A stretch of 64,000 nt of DNA from Labyrinthula sp. Ha (Eukaryota > Sar > Bigyra > Labyrinthulida > Labyrinthulaceae): assembly GCA_015227615.1 (NCBI GenBank), contig JAALGZ010000008.1, forward strand, positions 248,001 to 312,000, read 5' to 3'. The position numbers and the translations under genes were made by a program. Below, piece after piece: positions 33,990 through 47,500 of the stretch. Under the pieces are notes generated by a model, which was not told where the DNA came from, searched no databases, and worked only from the letters and a program-made list of their open reading frames with translations. The stretch's first letter is position 1. Each line of letters starts with the position of its first letter.

Positions 33990-36400
33990 TTTTTCTGTAT
34001 AAATACTTTGTTAGAGTCAATGGAACTGTGCAAGTAATGAGAACTACTAAGATTCAAGAGTAGCAGGAAATAATGCGAAATTTAACACGTCTTGTTGTTC
34101 GGATGGAAAGTCTTAAGTTATACCAGGAGATGAATCAGAGAATAGAAGCTGTGTAACGTCGTAACAATGTAAATATAACGCAGATTTGCTTTATTCCTAA
34201 AGGCCAGACTCAACAGCCAAAGAATATCCACTAACCAGAAACAGTAACTGGGTATTCTTAAAGAGTACATGAACAGCGAAGGCTCCTTGCGGATATTTCA
34301 GTTCAAGGTCTAGTGATGAAATGAAGCACATACTACAATTACTCCTGGAACAAGGGCTTTGGAATGGTATTAGTGCGTATCCATCTTCTCTCGAAATATT
34401 CATATAGTCATATTAATGTTGCACTACGTGGGGATGGGCTATAAATATAATAATAAAGCTTTCTAAAGTCGAGTAGAGTGCTTTCACCTAGGTTTATAAT
34501 CTTTTGTATAGAACTAGATAAATAAGACGGTGTATCAAAATTATTTCTTTCTTTGGAGTTAATGCATATATACAAGCAGAGAGCGTTACTAAGTACGGCA
34601 TCAAATACCATTGGCCCATAACTCTATTTGATATAGGCTTCAGAATATGGGCTTTAAAACCACATCGCTGAGCCGGTAATTAAATTCTTGTCCAACTATT
34701 AAGTTAGATACGTAGAAACTCGCTTTGTTGTAATAGAGCTCTATATTATTTGAATGTATTAAGAAAGAGATTAAAATAACTTCCAAATTCAAACTGGCGT
34801 TTGTTCATTTTTCAAGCGAATCTTGAAATCGAAGCCTTTGTTTCATTCATTAACTCCGATAAAACCAGCGTCTATTGACAGAATTTTGAATAATGTTGGA
34901 AGTTGATTTGAGCTTCTAAGTTTATAGGCTCTTGCAAGAGAGAAATATTCTTAATATAATAACCTTTTATGAAGAATGATGTAACCAAAATCTCTATCTC
35001 CTATGTAATTCATGGTCTGTCTCATTTCGTTTGCTAAATATATACAATGGGACATTCTCTTTATTAAAATACTGCTAATTATGACCAAACATCCGTTTTA
35101 ATTTATTAGTAATTTTATTCTACTTTGTAAAGATCATATATATAGTCGGCTCTGCTCTACTATTTTGAAAATAGGCAATATATCATAACTTCGAAAAAAA
35201 ATCACAAGAGAAAGATACCTCGTATTGCTCCTGACTTATTGGTTGAAGAGAAAGTAACAGATAAAGAAAGTAAATATTCTCCAAGATATTTTTAATGGAG
35301 AAGTGTGATGGATCGATTTAAACCCAAAATCTACGAATATTGTGAAAAGTTTTCTGTTAACAATTGAATTAGGGTAGAAGTATGTCTACAACCTTAGCAG
35401 CGAAACATATAATTTGCATTATCAATAACACGCCCCAATCCAAGGTAAATTCGGTTTTGTTGAGCAGAAAACTATCCCTTTTAGCTATTATGCTCTGCTC
35501 CTAGTGCTAGATCTTGCTATACTTGAACCGAAACGTTTGGTATGGGCTTAAAACAGGCTCCTGAAGTAACTATATAAAATAGCTACATGGATATCATGTA
35601 CTTATATACAGTTCGCCAAAAAGTCAATTTGAGTCTTTTCATCTTAAGTGCTCTTTTCAATGATCTTATTTTATTTAAAATGAGCAGCTCAAGATCGCTT
35701 CTGTTATTCATAAAAGGTTTATATCCATGAAACTAAAAATCGAGTATTCTATCTCTGAAGACATGTCTACTATGTAAAAAGAAACTGTCCGCGCCTCTAA
35801 CCAAATCATGCAGTGGTGATAGTACTATGGCTATTTAATTAGCAGTAAATGCCCTTAAGTAGTCCGCCAACTAACATAACATATTCAGAACAATCTAGTA
35901 TTTTAAAACAGTTAGAACTCATAAGATATGAAGAAGTTATAGATGCATTATACTACATGGGAATACTACAGTGCCTCATGATAAATATTGGAGATGTCTG
36001 AATCTTATATCCAACTTCAACCATTTGAGAATATAACTGGACTCGAATTCACCCATCTTTATTTTCCAGTAGATGTCTATGTTCCAGTGGAGTTATAATA
36101 CATCGGTGTTCAGTCGCTGTAGCAGTTATTCCAAGTGCATCTGATAGTGTCGGTTTGGATTTGTTCTTGCATAAGTGATGTTACAGTGAGTTTGATCTTG
36201 AGCAATGGAGCGCTTAGCAGCCAGATATACCTGAAAAACTAGATATCTTGTACCAGTGAGCACAAAGTCCCTGGAAACAGTCAACTTTTACGGAAATAGA
36301 TGAAGCTGCCCTCCACAGGACCCTCTGGACCGAACTAACTCTAAGAAAATCATGTGGAAGCCTTGGATACCTGTCGAACATCTTCTTTTCGAAAACTTAT
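33990..36400 (+). mobile_element. Possible very old Ty1/copia-like fossil
   Basis: A short stretch near 35540 resembles the reverse-transcriptase region of Ty1/copia elements, and the DNA near 34030-34400 has a gag-like Gln/Asn/Arg-rich character. The trace is heavily broken (far too many interruptions to count usefully), no LTRs were found, and boundaries are guesses. It would be much older than the element at 56620. It may instead be unrelated decayed coding DNA. Confidence 0.22.
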
Positions 36401-37683
36401 AACTAGTGCCGAGTTAACACTTTGAAGTGTCTACCTCGCTAAATAGATTGCCCAGATCATATAACTAATTACCCAAACTACCCGGAAATCCTTCTCACCT
36501 TAACTAACAAGTTACTACAAATTCACAGGATGACTCAAAGTTCTCATTCAACACTTCAGAAATAATTACACTGTGCCACCCTCATACTAACTCTTTCTTT
36601 TCACCTCTCTCCCGGCAATATAAGTAGAGTAATGTTAAGCCATTGAAATCAATATTCAATTTTAATACAACAGCTGAAATTTTATGCGAACAAAATATCA
36701 CAAGTTTCAGCTTTTAAGATTGAATTGATATTATTTGTCGTTGATATGACACCTTGCATTCCTTTTTCACAATTTCATATTTGCAGTAAGATATGATTTT
36801 GATCGTATTAGGGTGGTAATATCTTGTACAGTCCAACTGTGTGCGATACAAAATTAACATGCTCTGATCCCTACCAATCAAAGACAGGCAGAGTTTTGAA
36901 GCTGAAAGAATCAGGGAAGCTACAAATATAAGGTTCAATACAAGGCTGAGAAGACACTATGCAATGAACAAGAAATAAAGCGACAATGCAGCAGTTAAAG
37001 GAAATGGTGATTAATTTAGAGTAGTAAAACCCAAGCTCTACAAATAGTAAGGAGAAATTCCCTAATAATTCGTGAAATATCATAACGGATGAGAAATAAA
37101 GGGTAAAATGATTATTTCATAGAGTCTTCTCGTGCTAGAAGAAACACTGCGGTTTTTCGACGGGAAGCCACTAATGTGCAAGAGATAACTCTCACTGAAA
37201 GTAGTACAGGGTAACAGATAGCTCAAGTCATTTCAGGATTAATTTCATAGAAACCTTAGAAATATATGGGATTAATAGTTTTTCAGTGGTAAGAATAGAG
37301 TTTAACACAAAGGATTGATTTACAGTGTTTAGTCGTCACGATTGATTTATTGAATGGTGAGGTTAAACTGTAGATTCCTTTATTACTGTGCGGAACAAAA
37401 CAAGCTTATAACTCTGATCAAAAAATAAAATTTCATACCAGCAAATTATTTAATGAGAGCGAATATTCAATTAACCTTATTTTTCAAGCTAGCTACCTGG
37501 TAGGAGATGTGCCCAAAGCGGGTTGTTATTACCTTGAACTGAGCACCGAAAGCATAAAAGAGAAGAAACATATAAAATCTCAAATTCTGCTTTTCTCTAG
37601 TGCTCACTAATAAATAAGGTAAGTTCACATCGACAATATTAAACAAAGACCGGAATTCAACATAGTACACATATACAACTAGG

Positions 37684-37880
37684 GGTGGGATTTGATTTAT
37701 TGATAATTTATCAATGAACAATCTCCCAATATTTGTCTTATTGATTGATTATTGATGATCAATTGATCATCATTACAACACTGGGCCATAGATATTTACC
37801 TGAAGTTCAGAGAAATATTTATTAATTACTTGCATGATTTAAGGTCTCGCATAAAGTGGTCATATGGCCCAGTAACAATC
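37684..37880 (+). repeat. Dispersed repeat family, copy C, with inverted repeat
   Basis: Shares GATTTGATTTATTG.TAA.TTA and TCTTA.TGATTG with copy A (17281) and GATCAATTGA..ATCA..ACAA with copy B (44610). It also contains an 11-bp perfect inverted repeat, ACTGGGCCATA at 37780-37790 and TATGGCCCAGT at 37863-37873, which could mark a foldback or MITE-like structure. It ends about 170 bases before the SRP72 start. Confidence 0.45.
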
Positions 37881-38047
37881 CGTGGGCAGGATACAATTGC
37901 GCCTCACAACAATTTTATATGAATTCTTATATTGTGTATTTTTTTTTGCTATTTGGCCCAATGGTGTGGCGTAATGTATTATTGATAATATTTATCAAAT
38001 TCCACACATATACAAAACTCATTCGCCAAAGTGAATGCCTTACGGGA

Positions 38048-40064
38048 ATGCCCCAAAATACAGTACAATATGCAAATGACCAAAAAATGATTAATGAAGA
38101 ATTCCTTGGTTTCCTTCAGCAAGGTGAGCTAAATAGTGCATTGGATTTATGCTCTTCTCTGATTAAAAAGAATGATCAATCGAGAGATTTTTACATAAAA
38201 TGCAAGCTTAGAGTACTCATAAGTCTAGAAAACTTCGACGAAGCTCAGCGCTTCCTCGCTTCAACTGATTCAAACTCTAAGAACGCAAACTTACTTGCTT
38301 TGGAAAAAGCTTATATTTTGTATAGGCAAAAGAAGTTCTCGAAAGCTTGGAAAATTTTGCATGAATTGAAGAAAACTCAGAGCACTGCTTCAAGTATGCT
38401 TTGTTGTATACTTATGAGCCAAATCTGCTACAGTCTCGCAAAGCTCAAGGCTGCAAAATCATTTTTGCTTCCTCAAGTTGGAAATTCAACAGAGGAGTTT
38501 AAGGAGCTACTTTACACAAATTATTTAGCAGTTATTTCGAATAGTTTTTTAGAAAAAAAAATAGATTTTTCTTTTGGTGGGAAAGAATTTAAGGCAAGTG
38601 CATTCAAAGCTGAGTATAAAGGGCTAAAGTTTGATAAACAGGGGCACACTAGTTTTGAGTACATGTTTAATCGAATGATTCTTGACTCGTTGTTGGAAAA
38701 AACAGATCCTGAGTTTAATGCAAAGATCGAAGAAGGTGCAGAAGAGTTGGATGAGGCTGAAGACACAAGAGAGAACAGTGATTTGTTTCTTTTGCAAGAT
38801 AATTTTTCTCAATCTCTCGAAGAAGATTATAGTTCTCTTCAAGAGAGTAAAACACCTGCCGTACAGCTCGTTAGGGCGAACAATAAAGCTATATCCTTGG
38901 AGAGAAAAGGAGAACCACAACAGGCTCTCCAAACTCTATTGCCTTATAGAAAAGTTTTTGCAGGCTTCTTGAGGGGCAAGTATGGAGATAACATGGAGAG
39001 CGATAGAAAACAAATTTTTAGAGCTTTGAGAAATCTTCCTGTTGTGTTTCAAGTTGTGATTTTAATCAACTATATTTTTCTTCTCTATAAGAACAACAGA
39101 GAAGAGGAATTCTTGTATATGGCAAGGAAAATTTGCCTAAAATTTACACACTCCTTTTTCTTCAAATCTGTTCGAGGCGTTTTACTGAAGCTTCAAGCAC
39201 AGAAGTTGTTCGAGCAGAAGCAGTACAATAGGGTCTTAAAGCTGGGCTTAGAGGTATTTCGAGGAACAGCAGATGAAATGGTTGTGACAATCTTTACCTA
39301 TGGATTGCAAGCTGGCTATTTTTCTTCTGTCCCGCTTGTGGATAAGCTGTACACGACCATAGCGAAGAAAACTGTTTGTTCATCCTTTCTTAGGTTAATC
39401 ATGGTAGAGTTTTACATTCAAAACGGACTCACAGAAAAAGCTGACGAGATACCTATGACTGGGCATGACAAAGATTACCGGCAGGCATACTTTAAGACTC
39501 TATTGTTGAAAGACGAGACAGATGAAATTGTTGTGAAGAATTTAGAAGAAAGCGGAAGCCTTCAGCTTAATTTTGAGGCGTACAATGTTGATGACTCTTT
39601 AGAATCCCTCCTCAACAAGGCATCAACCTCAGATAATACAACTGTGCAAAAGGGGACAAATAACAAGAAAAGCTTGAAGCGTAAGAAAAAATATCTTGAA
39701 AAACTCCAGCAAAAAGGTGTGACTGTGAAGGAAGATTTCAAGGCTGATTCCGAAAGATGGATCCCTTCCCATTTAAGGAAAGCTAAGAAAAGGAGAGGAA
39801 AAGGTCCTTTAGTAACTCGGGGTCAAGGTATTTTCTTCTTTTTTCTAACACTTAGGTTTGGTTGATGAGCACACTGAAGCTAAGTTGGATGTTCTTAAGA
39901 AACAGTCTCAACCTCAGATACCCCAAAACTCAACAGCGAATGTAAATACACTCTTTGTTCTTAGTTCTAGTCCCAAGTTAGCAAGGCTAAAGGAAGACGT
40001 AAGAAATAAGATTCAGCGAATTGTTTTATTATTAAGAGTAAACCTGGTTTACCTTCGTATTTAA
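38048..40064 (+). CDS. SRP72: Signal recognition particle subunit SRP72
   Basis: Exon 1 (38048-39827) and exon 2 (39856-40064) are joined by a 28-nt GT..AG intron at 39828-39855 that contains CTAAC, a good branch site; the product has 662 residues. SRP72 pairs with SRP68 on SRP RNA for co-translational targeting to the endoplasmic reticulum. The N-terminal two thirds are TPR-like helical pairs (INEEFLGFLQQGELNSALDL; AISLERKGEPQQALQTLLPY). The RNA-binding segment follows: a Lys-rich stretch, then ERWIPSHLRKAKKRRGKG, corresponding to the PDPERWLP block of other species. The frame is open upstream to 37856, but the first credible ATG is 38048; upstream sequence is AT-rich and hydrophobic. A second intron at 39999-40036 (38 nt) is possible and would change only the last residues. 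Confidence 0.87.
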
Positions 40065-40267
40065 CCTACTCCTCGGAAGCGCAAGTCATCTGTGAGTGTA
40101 ATGCAAAAACTAAATAGAAAGACAATAGAGCTCAAAACTAAAATATCATGCAAAGAAAAGTGTCAATGCAGAACTTTTCAGAACACATTGATACATATAC
40201 ATGAAGAAGCTATCTTTTTATTCTATCCTACTTATAATCAACTACTATAAAATGTTGGAAACAGGTC
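40065..40267. other. Short 3' intergenic spacer
   Basis: 203 bases between two convergent genes, presumably both 3' untranslated regions. If the optional second SRP72 intron is used, the SRP72 coding end moves to about 40117. Confidence 0.4.
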
Positions 40268-41530
40268 TCAAAATTTTTTTGTCACGTTGAAACACTCAGC
40301 TTCCCCGAAACTACCATATATATTCAATCGTTCTACAACACCTAAGAAACCAGATCTACCAAGAAAAGAGTCTGTGCACTCAATTTGAAGCAAATCATTT
40401 GCCCGAAATATTGCTAGGGAGTTAAATGGATGTAAAAAATTATCGGGCAATAACTCCAGCGCAGGAAAAGTAACCTCCAAGAATCTGAGAGAAGCAACCT
40501 TTTCATTTTGATCTGGTGGATCAAGAAAAGATAAAGTACTTTGTGCAACGACAAGTGAGTAAAGCTCCTCAAATTGGGAGACAAGATCATAAGGAAAAAC
40601 TTCAAGACCTGTGTTTATCAAATTTAGTTGTCCCAGGTTCTTTGAAAAATCACTCCCAGATACATCAAATGAGTTTAAAAGAACATTTTGGCAAAGTAAC
40701 CTGGAAACTTCCCAATTGTCATATGGAAATGTGAGAGAAAAATTTATAGTTGGAACAACTTCTACGTCATCTTTCCCAATTATGTTTACAGTCGTGAATG
40801 CGTCAAAATTAGAATCTAAAATTTTTAGGTTCTCATTTCCATTCAATAGAAAAGTAACTCCCCATGTAAAAAATCTACTGAACACAGTTGGACCCATCGC
40901 CCCTGTTTCAATCTCTAAGTCATACCCATTTGTTTCAAAAATAAATTCATTAACAAGGCTATTCCACGGATATACATCAACACCATCACTGGAAAAGAAA
41001 CTATAGGTTTGGATTAACAGATTTCCTTCAAGAATAATTGTAAGACTTTGTGGTTCAGAACCACTATTAATGTCGTCCAAAATACATTGGAAAACAAAAT
41101 CAGGTAAGACATCTATACCAGATGTTCTTAGTGTATACTTTGACTCATCAACTCCCGGGTAAAGCTTTGTAAGGAATTTGTCAAAAACTGCTTCATATTC
41201 CGTAGAATTGTTTTGTTCTGCGCATACTCTCGCAAAAGAGGACCTATTTTCATTCAACACAAGATCTCTTCTTGAACCAAACACTTGCGAAGCAATTACA
41301 AGAATACAAGTTATAAACCCGGATATACATAAACCAACATAGAAACTTGTATTTCCATCTGATTGTTTCTTTTTTCTGTGAAATATCTCTACGGTCGCGA
41401 CTGGTAGAGATCCCGCCAAAGAGCCGGACTCAGAAAATGTTTCTGCAACACCTCCTGCTAGATATTCCTCTGCTAGAGGGATATCAGCACCTTCTGACAC
41501 TCGTTGTACGATAATAGCTTCATTGTCCAT
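40268..41530 (-). CDS. Type II membrane protein with leucine-rich ectodomain, paralogue 1
   Basis: This 420-residue single-exon protein has an acidic N-terminal cytoplasmic part (1-61), one transmembrane helix (about 62-84) preceded by a basic HRKKK, and a large C-terminal outer domain. That domain has regularly spaced Leu/Phe words like leucine-rich repeats (LRFLEVTFPALELLPDNFLHPF; LNLINTGLEVFPYDL). It is clearly paralogous to 47682-48959: shared blocks include LTIILEGNLL/LVIILEAELL, DG-x-x-VYPWN, TNG-x-x-LEIE, FPY-x-x-W, QNV-x-LN-x-F and PDNFL-x-PF…SFL-x-RSGF. Basic residues before the helix and no signal peptide favour type II topology. Several N-glycosylation sequons (NNS, NFS, NVT) fit an exposed domain. 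Function unknown. Confidence 0.8.
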   Translation of the reverse strand: MDNEAIIVQRVSEGADIPLAEEYLAGGVAETFSESGSLAGSLPVATVEIFHRKKKQSDGNTSFYVGLCISGFITCILVIASQVFGSRRDLVLNENRSSFARVCAEQNNSTEYEAVFDKFLTKLYPGVDESKYTLRTSGIDVLPDFVFQCILDDINSGSEPQSLTIILEGNLLIQTYSFFSSDGVDVYPWNSLVNEFIFETNGYDLEIETGAMGPTVFSRFFTWGVTFLLNGNENLKILDSNFDAFTTVNIIGKDDVEVVPTINFSLTFPYDNWEVSRLLCQNVLLNSFDVSGSDFSKNLGQLNLINTGLEVFPYDLVSQFEELYSLVVAQSTLSFLDPPDQNEKVASLRFLEVTFPALELLPDNFLHPFNSLAIFRANDLLQIECTDSFLGRSGFLGVVERLNIYGSFGEAECFNVTKKF

Positions 41531-44500
41531 TTCCTAGTTAGTTCTTTTAAGAAGTGAATATTTCTGATATCGTTTGCACTTGACAAACTATATATTATAC
41601 CTTGTGGGGATTAATAAAAAAACGTATTCTCATAACTGGTATAATTAAAAAACGCATATTTATTCTCATAATATATGTATTTTGGCCAATGAAAACTCGT
41701 TCTTTTAAGTTTTGAACAAATCAAATTTTCAGATGTACTTAAGCGACAGTGCGTCACAAGACTTACGATTCTTGGACTTAGAGATAAAACGTATAAAGAA
41801 ATTATGTAGAAAACCCATTGTTTAATAGGTACAATACTAATATGACATTACCCAGTAATATGGTAAATGAAACCCAATTGTTACAAAGCTCGGTCATGAC
41901 ATTAAGTGTATTCAGCGCCCTACTAAGTCAACCAGTGATAAAAAGATAATTTAATATTTATTATTTGCTACTGCGTATGAGAGAGGTTACCCTCCTCCTT
42001 AGCATTTTATGAGGGTTGACAGTATTACATACAGTAGGGGTATGGTTAAATCACAAGAACCGTATAGGAAAATTAATTTGTTGAATAAGTACGTCACTAA
42101 ACCAGAAAAATTAAACAGAACGTAACTCCTACGCAGAATTCCTTCTGTGTATAAAAGCAATACTGCTTAGAAAATAAGTAAACATGAAACAGAGTTTTCT
42201 TCAGATTATTAAAACCTTGCGTTGCCATATTTCATTGAAGACAACAAACAAAGTAATAAGACATTAAAAATGACTTGCAGTAAAGTGTAGATTAAGAAAT
42301 TTGTATCCATATACTCGTGTATGAGAGTAACACAAAAAAAGAATAACTCTAGTTCATTAATCAATAAAAGACATTTGTTTAAGATTAAACTAACCTTCAC
42401 CGGTCAGAAGATGTCATAATGGTGGCCAGAACGCGTTCTTACCTGCAATCGTCACGTACTATTGCAGTTGAAAGGAAGGCTTGCATGTAAAGAGGATATT
42501 ATATGGAGCTCTTCACTTCGATAGAACGAAAAAACCAAAGTTAGGAAGGCTCAGGCAGAGTTTAGAGATGCAGGCTTCATCAGATTACAGCCTACATCTG
42601 TAAATACAGAATTAGATGTGAAAATTTGACGTGGCGCTAGCACAATACTTTATGTTATAGTAGAAAGCTCGAGGTGATTATATCTTCTAAAGAAAATCTG
42701 TTAAACCTGATTTTGAATTAGAAATTATTCTATTTCCACAAGAGATGTGGCCATAACCAGTATGACTCAACCGGTAACATGGATTATGTGCAATGATATG
42801 CATAATCTCCACCAAAATAAGAAGACCATATAGAAAAAGGCCACCACATATGCCATTGCTTTATGAACTGAGGTGCTCAACACTGAAGCATACTATGTTT
42901 CTTTTCTATTTTTATACTTTACTTAGGTAGGTAAATATGCCATTCTGTAAAAAGAATTGGAAAAATGCTTAGATGTAATTAGGAAGAATTAAGAGCTTTT
43001 TTGGTGAATGATCAGTTCAGTGAACGTTTCAGCTTGATTCTAATTTTGCCTGCTGAGATGGTTGGATATGGTCCCAAAGAGTCTTAGCGCATGTAGTAAT
43101 AAACTCCTGGCAGCTGCAATCACGCTGTTCTGACTTGTGCAAGTACACTCAAGATAAAGTGCCTAATTCTGCATCAGGAGTTAAACTAAGGGAGAACATA
43201 ATTTTTTACACTGTGATCATAGGAAAACTGTTTCCACCTTTGCTTGCTTGGCACTTGTTCACCATCGTGAAAATTATAATCTGACGAGGAGGGAATACGA
43301 ATACTTGCTGAGACATATATTCATCTGATCACGACCATAACTGCGACGATGGTTTCTAGAAACTATGATAAATTATATGGCCGCGTCCTGGTAGATTTGT
43401 ACAAAAAAGAGTACTAACCATATTTTTCTCAACTCTAAGAAATATATGTAAATACATGGATATACTTGAATTATTTAGTAATTGCTTTACCGAATTTTAA
43501 CTGTTGAACATTAATCCCTTCCAAATGGCTTTCTTTTTAGCGCATACCTCAAAGAATAACGTTTTAGTACAGAATCACTCTCAAATGGAGAAGTCGCTCT
43601 TGTTCAAACAATGTATTCTGTTTCATAATATGCAAAGATGATATGTAATCCGGTCAAGTTCTGGAATGAGATTGTGATAGCTAAGTAGTGCAGAAAGCAT
43701 TCTACTAACTTGGCACATGTAATAAAAGCAAATTTTGGAAATGGAGGCTTGAATTTGTCTTTTCGATTCTCTCTCAGCATAGCAAATATTAATTGTCTTA
43801 CTTAATCAAAATTTAAGGATATATTTCTACGTCTTAGTTACCAAATTCTAAATCTATTTAAACTTGAATGATAAGAATTAACTACTGTCTCGTGCTTCCT
43901 AGGTCATTACATGAGTTACACAGTCGTCATCCCAGTTCCTTACATATATTTATGCTAAATAAACCATGACACAGAGCACATGATTTCAAATCAATCGAAA
44001 CGTTGTATCTCAAAATTTGGAAAACGTGTGGTTTTAACCCATAATTTCCAAGCTTGAAGATACTAATTTAAAATGAGAAAGATCGTCCGGGCTCAGCTTG
44101 GAACACAATGTTTAGAACAAGGTATGGATGCTTTAAATGTACAACCGAACCTTTCCACCCTTAATTATTATGAGCAAAACAGTCATAACGATAGAAAAGG
44201 CATCTTTACCCTTTATAAAGTCTACTTAAATTATCTGCTAGTGTAGTAAGCTTATAAGAAAATCAGCAATTTGTCGTAATTTATAGGAAAAATTTCTAGG
44301 TTATCTTTACTATTAAGGATGATTACTCAACTCACGTGAGGTTCATTTGCATATAAAATATATTCACTTCCATAACTATTCTTAAAGTATATATTTTAAT
44401 GATTTTGAAGAGCGAAACCATCCATTACTTAATCGCAAAGTCTCTGCTCGAAAATGATAAATATGCTTCAGTTTGTAAGTTGGTCCTTTCAATCAACAAA

Positions 44501-47500
44501 TATCTGTATTTCTTGTAAACTATCATTGAAAATTTCATGCATGTCCTTTTTAACGTAAAATCATAGTTTATATTTGATCTTTTTATAATTTCTTAAGAAT
44601 ATTTTTTCCCATACTTTTCTTACTGATTGGTTCTGTTAATTGCCTAACCATTTTGAATCATTATTGAAAATCAATTGACTATCAGTACAAGGCTAAATGA
44701 CCAGGTCATGGTTCAAATAGCCAAAAAAAATTCTTGTACCATAAGTGGAGCTTTAACAAATTATCCAAATGGCTCGAAAACCCTGAATTGCCGGGCTATT
44801 CCCATGTCATGTTCACAGTTTTTAAAAGTGTTTGTGCGGTGCAGAAACTAAATAAAAAAAAGTTTCGGTAAATTAAAAAAAGACCATATAACACAGCTTT
44901 AAGCTTTAAAAAATTGAGAATCATAATAAAATAAGAGTAGTTTGATAAGGCAGAATATCCAAATTCCATTATTGATAATTAGAATCAAAATGATTTTCAA
45001 ATAATCTTTGACAATTTATATCAAAACCGATGCATACTTTTGATCGATATTTGAATAAGAATCCACCCAATAATTTATAATATCTCGTCTATCCATTTGT
45101 TTTGTTGAAATTTAAGAAATGTAACTAATCCTAGGCATCAGAGAGAAGCATTTTAACGTAAACAAAGAAGACAGAAGATATGGATAAAATATCAAGCAAA
45201 TCTATAATCTGGTGCTCTATAGAAGCTCATCTAAATTATTAGAGCAACAAATTATGCAATAAGAAAAAGGAAAGACTAGCTCATCATTTAACACTTTTAT
45301 CTAAAGATAACTCAAGCTAAAGTAAAAAAAAGCATATAATTTAAACAACGTTGGACCTTACTAGACCTTATTTACATGTTTTAATATATCTCATATGAGG
45401 AAAGGGTTTTATCGAATCTCACATCCGCAGTAGTAGTTCGATTCTTGGGGCAACTGATTTCAAAGAATTTCATGATGAGTCAGTTTTAAACCTTGGGCTT
45501 TCTTGCCAATCATGCCAGAAATATGTGTATATCGCTCTTTACATGAAGAACTGAATAGCCTATTCATCTTAAACTACTCAAAAGTTCTTGCTTGCTGATA
45601 AGTATTCTGATGAGGCAAGAAGTATCCTAAATTCGAGTATCTTAAGATATCACGTTTTGCCATAGTATTTACAATAAGCATTACTAAAGGGAGCAAGAGA
45701 AAATATTAAAAAATGTTATTCAAGAAACTATGGTTTGTGTCCTGTTTAATTGAAGAAAATTCTTGCTTAGTCAGGCTAAATAATCGAGGTCTATTATAGA
45801 GGAGATGTCTCGATGACGAAATTGTTTAGCGGTGTTTGCTGACATAATGGTTATATGAATATATGCTCACATAAGTTGGTTAAGAGTTTCAGGTGAATCA
45901 AAAATAACATCTCTAAGCACTCCATAAATCTATTTGGTTAATATTAAGAAGTGTCTCAATTCATTGGATGAAGCTTTGCAGATAAAGTAGCACAAAATCA
46001 ACAAAGAGCTCGAATTTATTTGAAAAACAAGTTTATTCATTTCAATAGTTGCTGTTAAAAGTGCTGCTTTGAAAATACAAACCTATTATTTACCTTTTGC
46101 TACATAAATCTCTGCTGAATCTCTAAGCTACGATGAGGATTTAGATGGTCCATTTCTTGTAGAATTGCTTTTTCCGATGAAATGTTTGTTAAAGGTTTCA
46201 TTTCCCATGAGAAATGATTCTATTAGACTATAAATAAAACTATAAAATAAGTTTTGAGATTGATAATGAAGTTTCTTTTATTAATGTCGTTAATACTTGC
46301 CTTCTGTATTTGTCTCTCTAACCTTTTCTAGGTAGCCTCTCTATTTCTGATTAAAATTTGCCGACCAGAATTCTTTTTTTGATCCTGATTGTGAGTATTT
46401 TTCTAATATATTTCTGATAAATTATTGGTAAATTAGTGTATAAGAAACTGAAGCTTTAAAATAAGAATTATCAATGGCGCATCATTTCAATTCTCAGTAA
46501 ATTGACTACTCTCACTAATAAGGCTAGTGAACCATTTCAAGTTAAGACCAAAATTAAGATAAATTTACAATAAAAAGCTCTTAAGAAACTATTCAAAAGA
46601 TATCCTGAAAAAATAAACAGCTTTATTTTGCTGTACCAGTGGTTTGCTACTTGTTATGTGTGATCTTTCTAATTGTGAGAAGTCTTCTATTCCAAATTTT
46701 CGAAAAATATTAAATAGTTGTTGACAGCAAAATAGCACATAAACACCTTAGAAACAAATGATTAATCACCATAGAGGATTAATATTTTCCCGACCTAAAT
46801 AAATCTCATTTCTTTAGTATTCTTATAAAATCTCAGATTATTTTCCACAAATTATGCCGATAGGATTATGGCTCATTGTGTTCGCTTACTATGTTCTCTA
46901 TTAGAACGGTTGACTTAAAGAGGGTTTCTTTTCATTTGCCTTTTCCCATAAAACATAATAGCGGTCATGCAAATTCCAATTAATAATACCATATTTTCAA
47001 TCTAAGTGAAATCTAGAATAAAACTTAAAAGGGATATGGATTATCGAAGTTCCAATGACATTTTCTAAAACAAAACAAGATTTTTTTTAATCTTCATCAT
47101 GCTTTCCGCTTAAATATAAAGTATACTAAGAGATGAAACTGTATACAACATATATTTCAATTTGTCAACTGCATTTTGGAATACAGTATAAAATATCACA
47201 ATGCGTCCTCATCAATATTTCTATACTAGAGAATAAATATACTATTCGCGAACCTCCAGAAAAATCAATATTATGTAATCCTACACCAAGAACAAACCCA
47301 ATAATGTCAAAAACCATTCTAAAGAGAATTTATATGTCGAATTAATTTTATTAATGTGGTGAGATTATCATCCATTATTGTATCAGCTTAACCTCGCGTA
47401 AGTATTATTCTGCGATGGATCTCCATACAGTGTGATATAACTTTTCAGTGCATAGATACTCATTCTCCATTGTAAAAAATATGTTTTAGGCCAAAATTAT

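Larger units (their letters stand above)
32398..38047. other. Intergenic, with a fossil retroelement trace and a dispersed repeat
   Basis: About 5.6 kb without an intact gene. Between roughly 33990 and 36400 the DNA is less AT-rich and contains a likely ancient retroelement trace (listed separately). Copy C of the dispersed repeat lies at 37684-37880, just upstream of SRP72. Confidence 0.4.

Noticed and set aside
37856-38047. N-terminal extension of SRP72
   Set aside because: The frame is open but starts with GTG, is AT-rich and hydrophobic, and includes part of a dispersed repeat; the ATG at 38048 fits the family.
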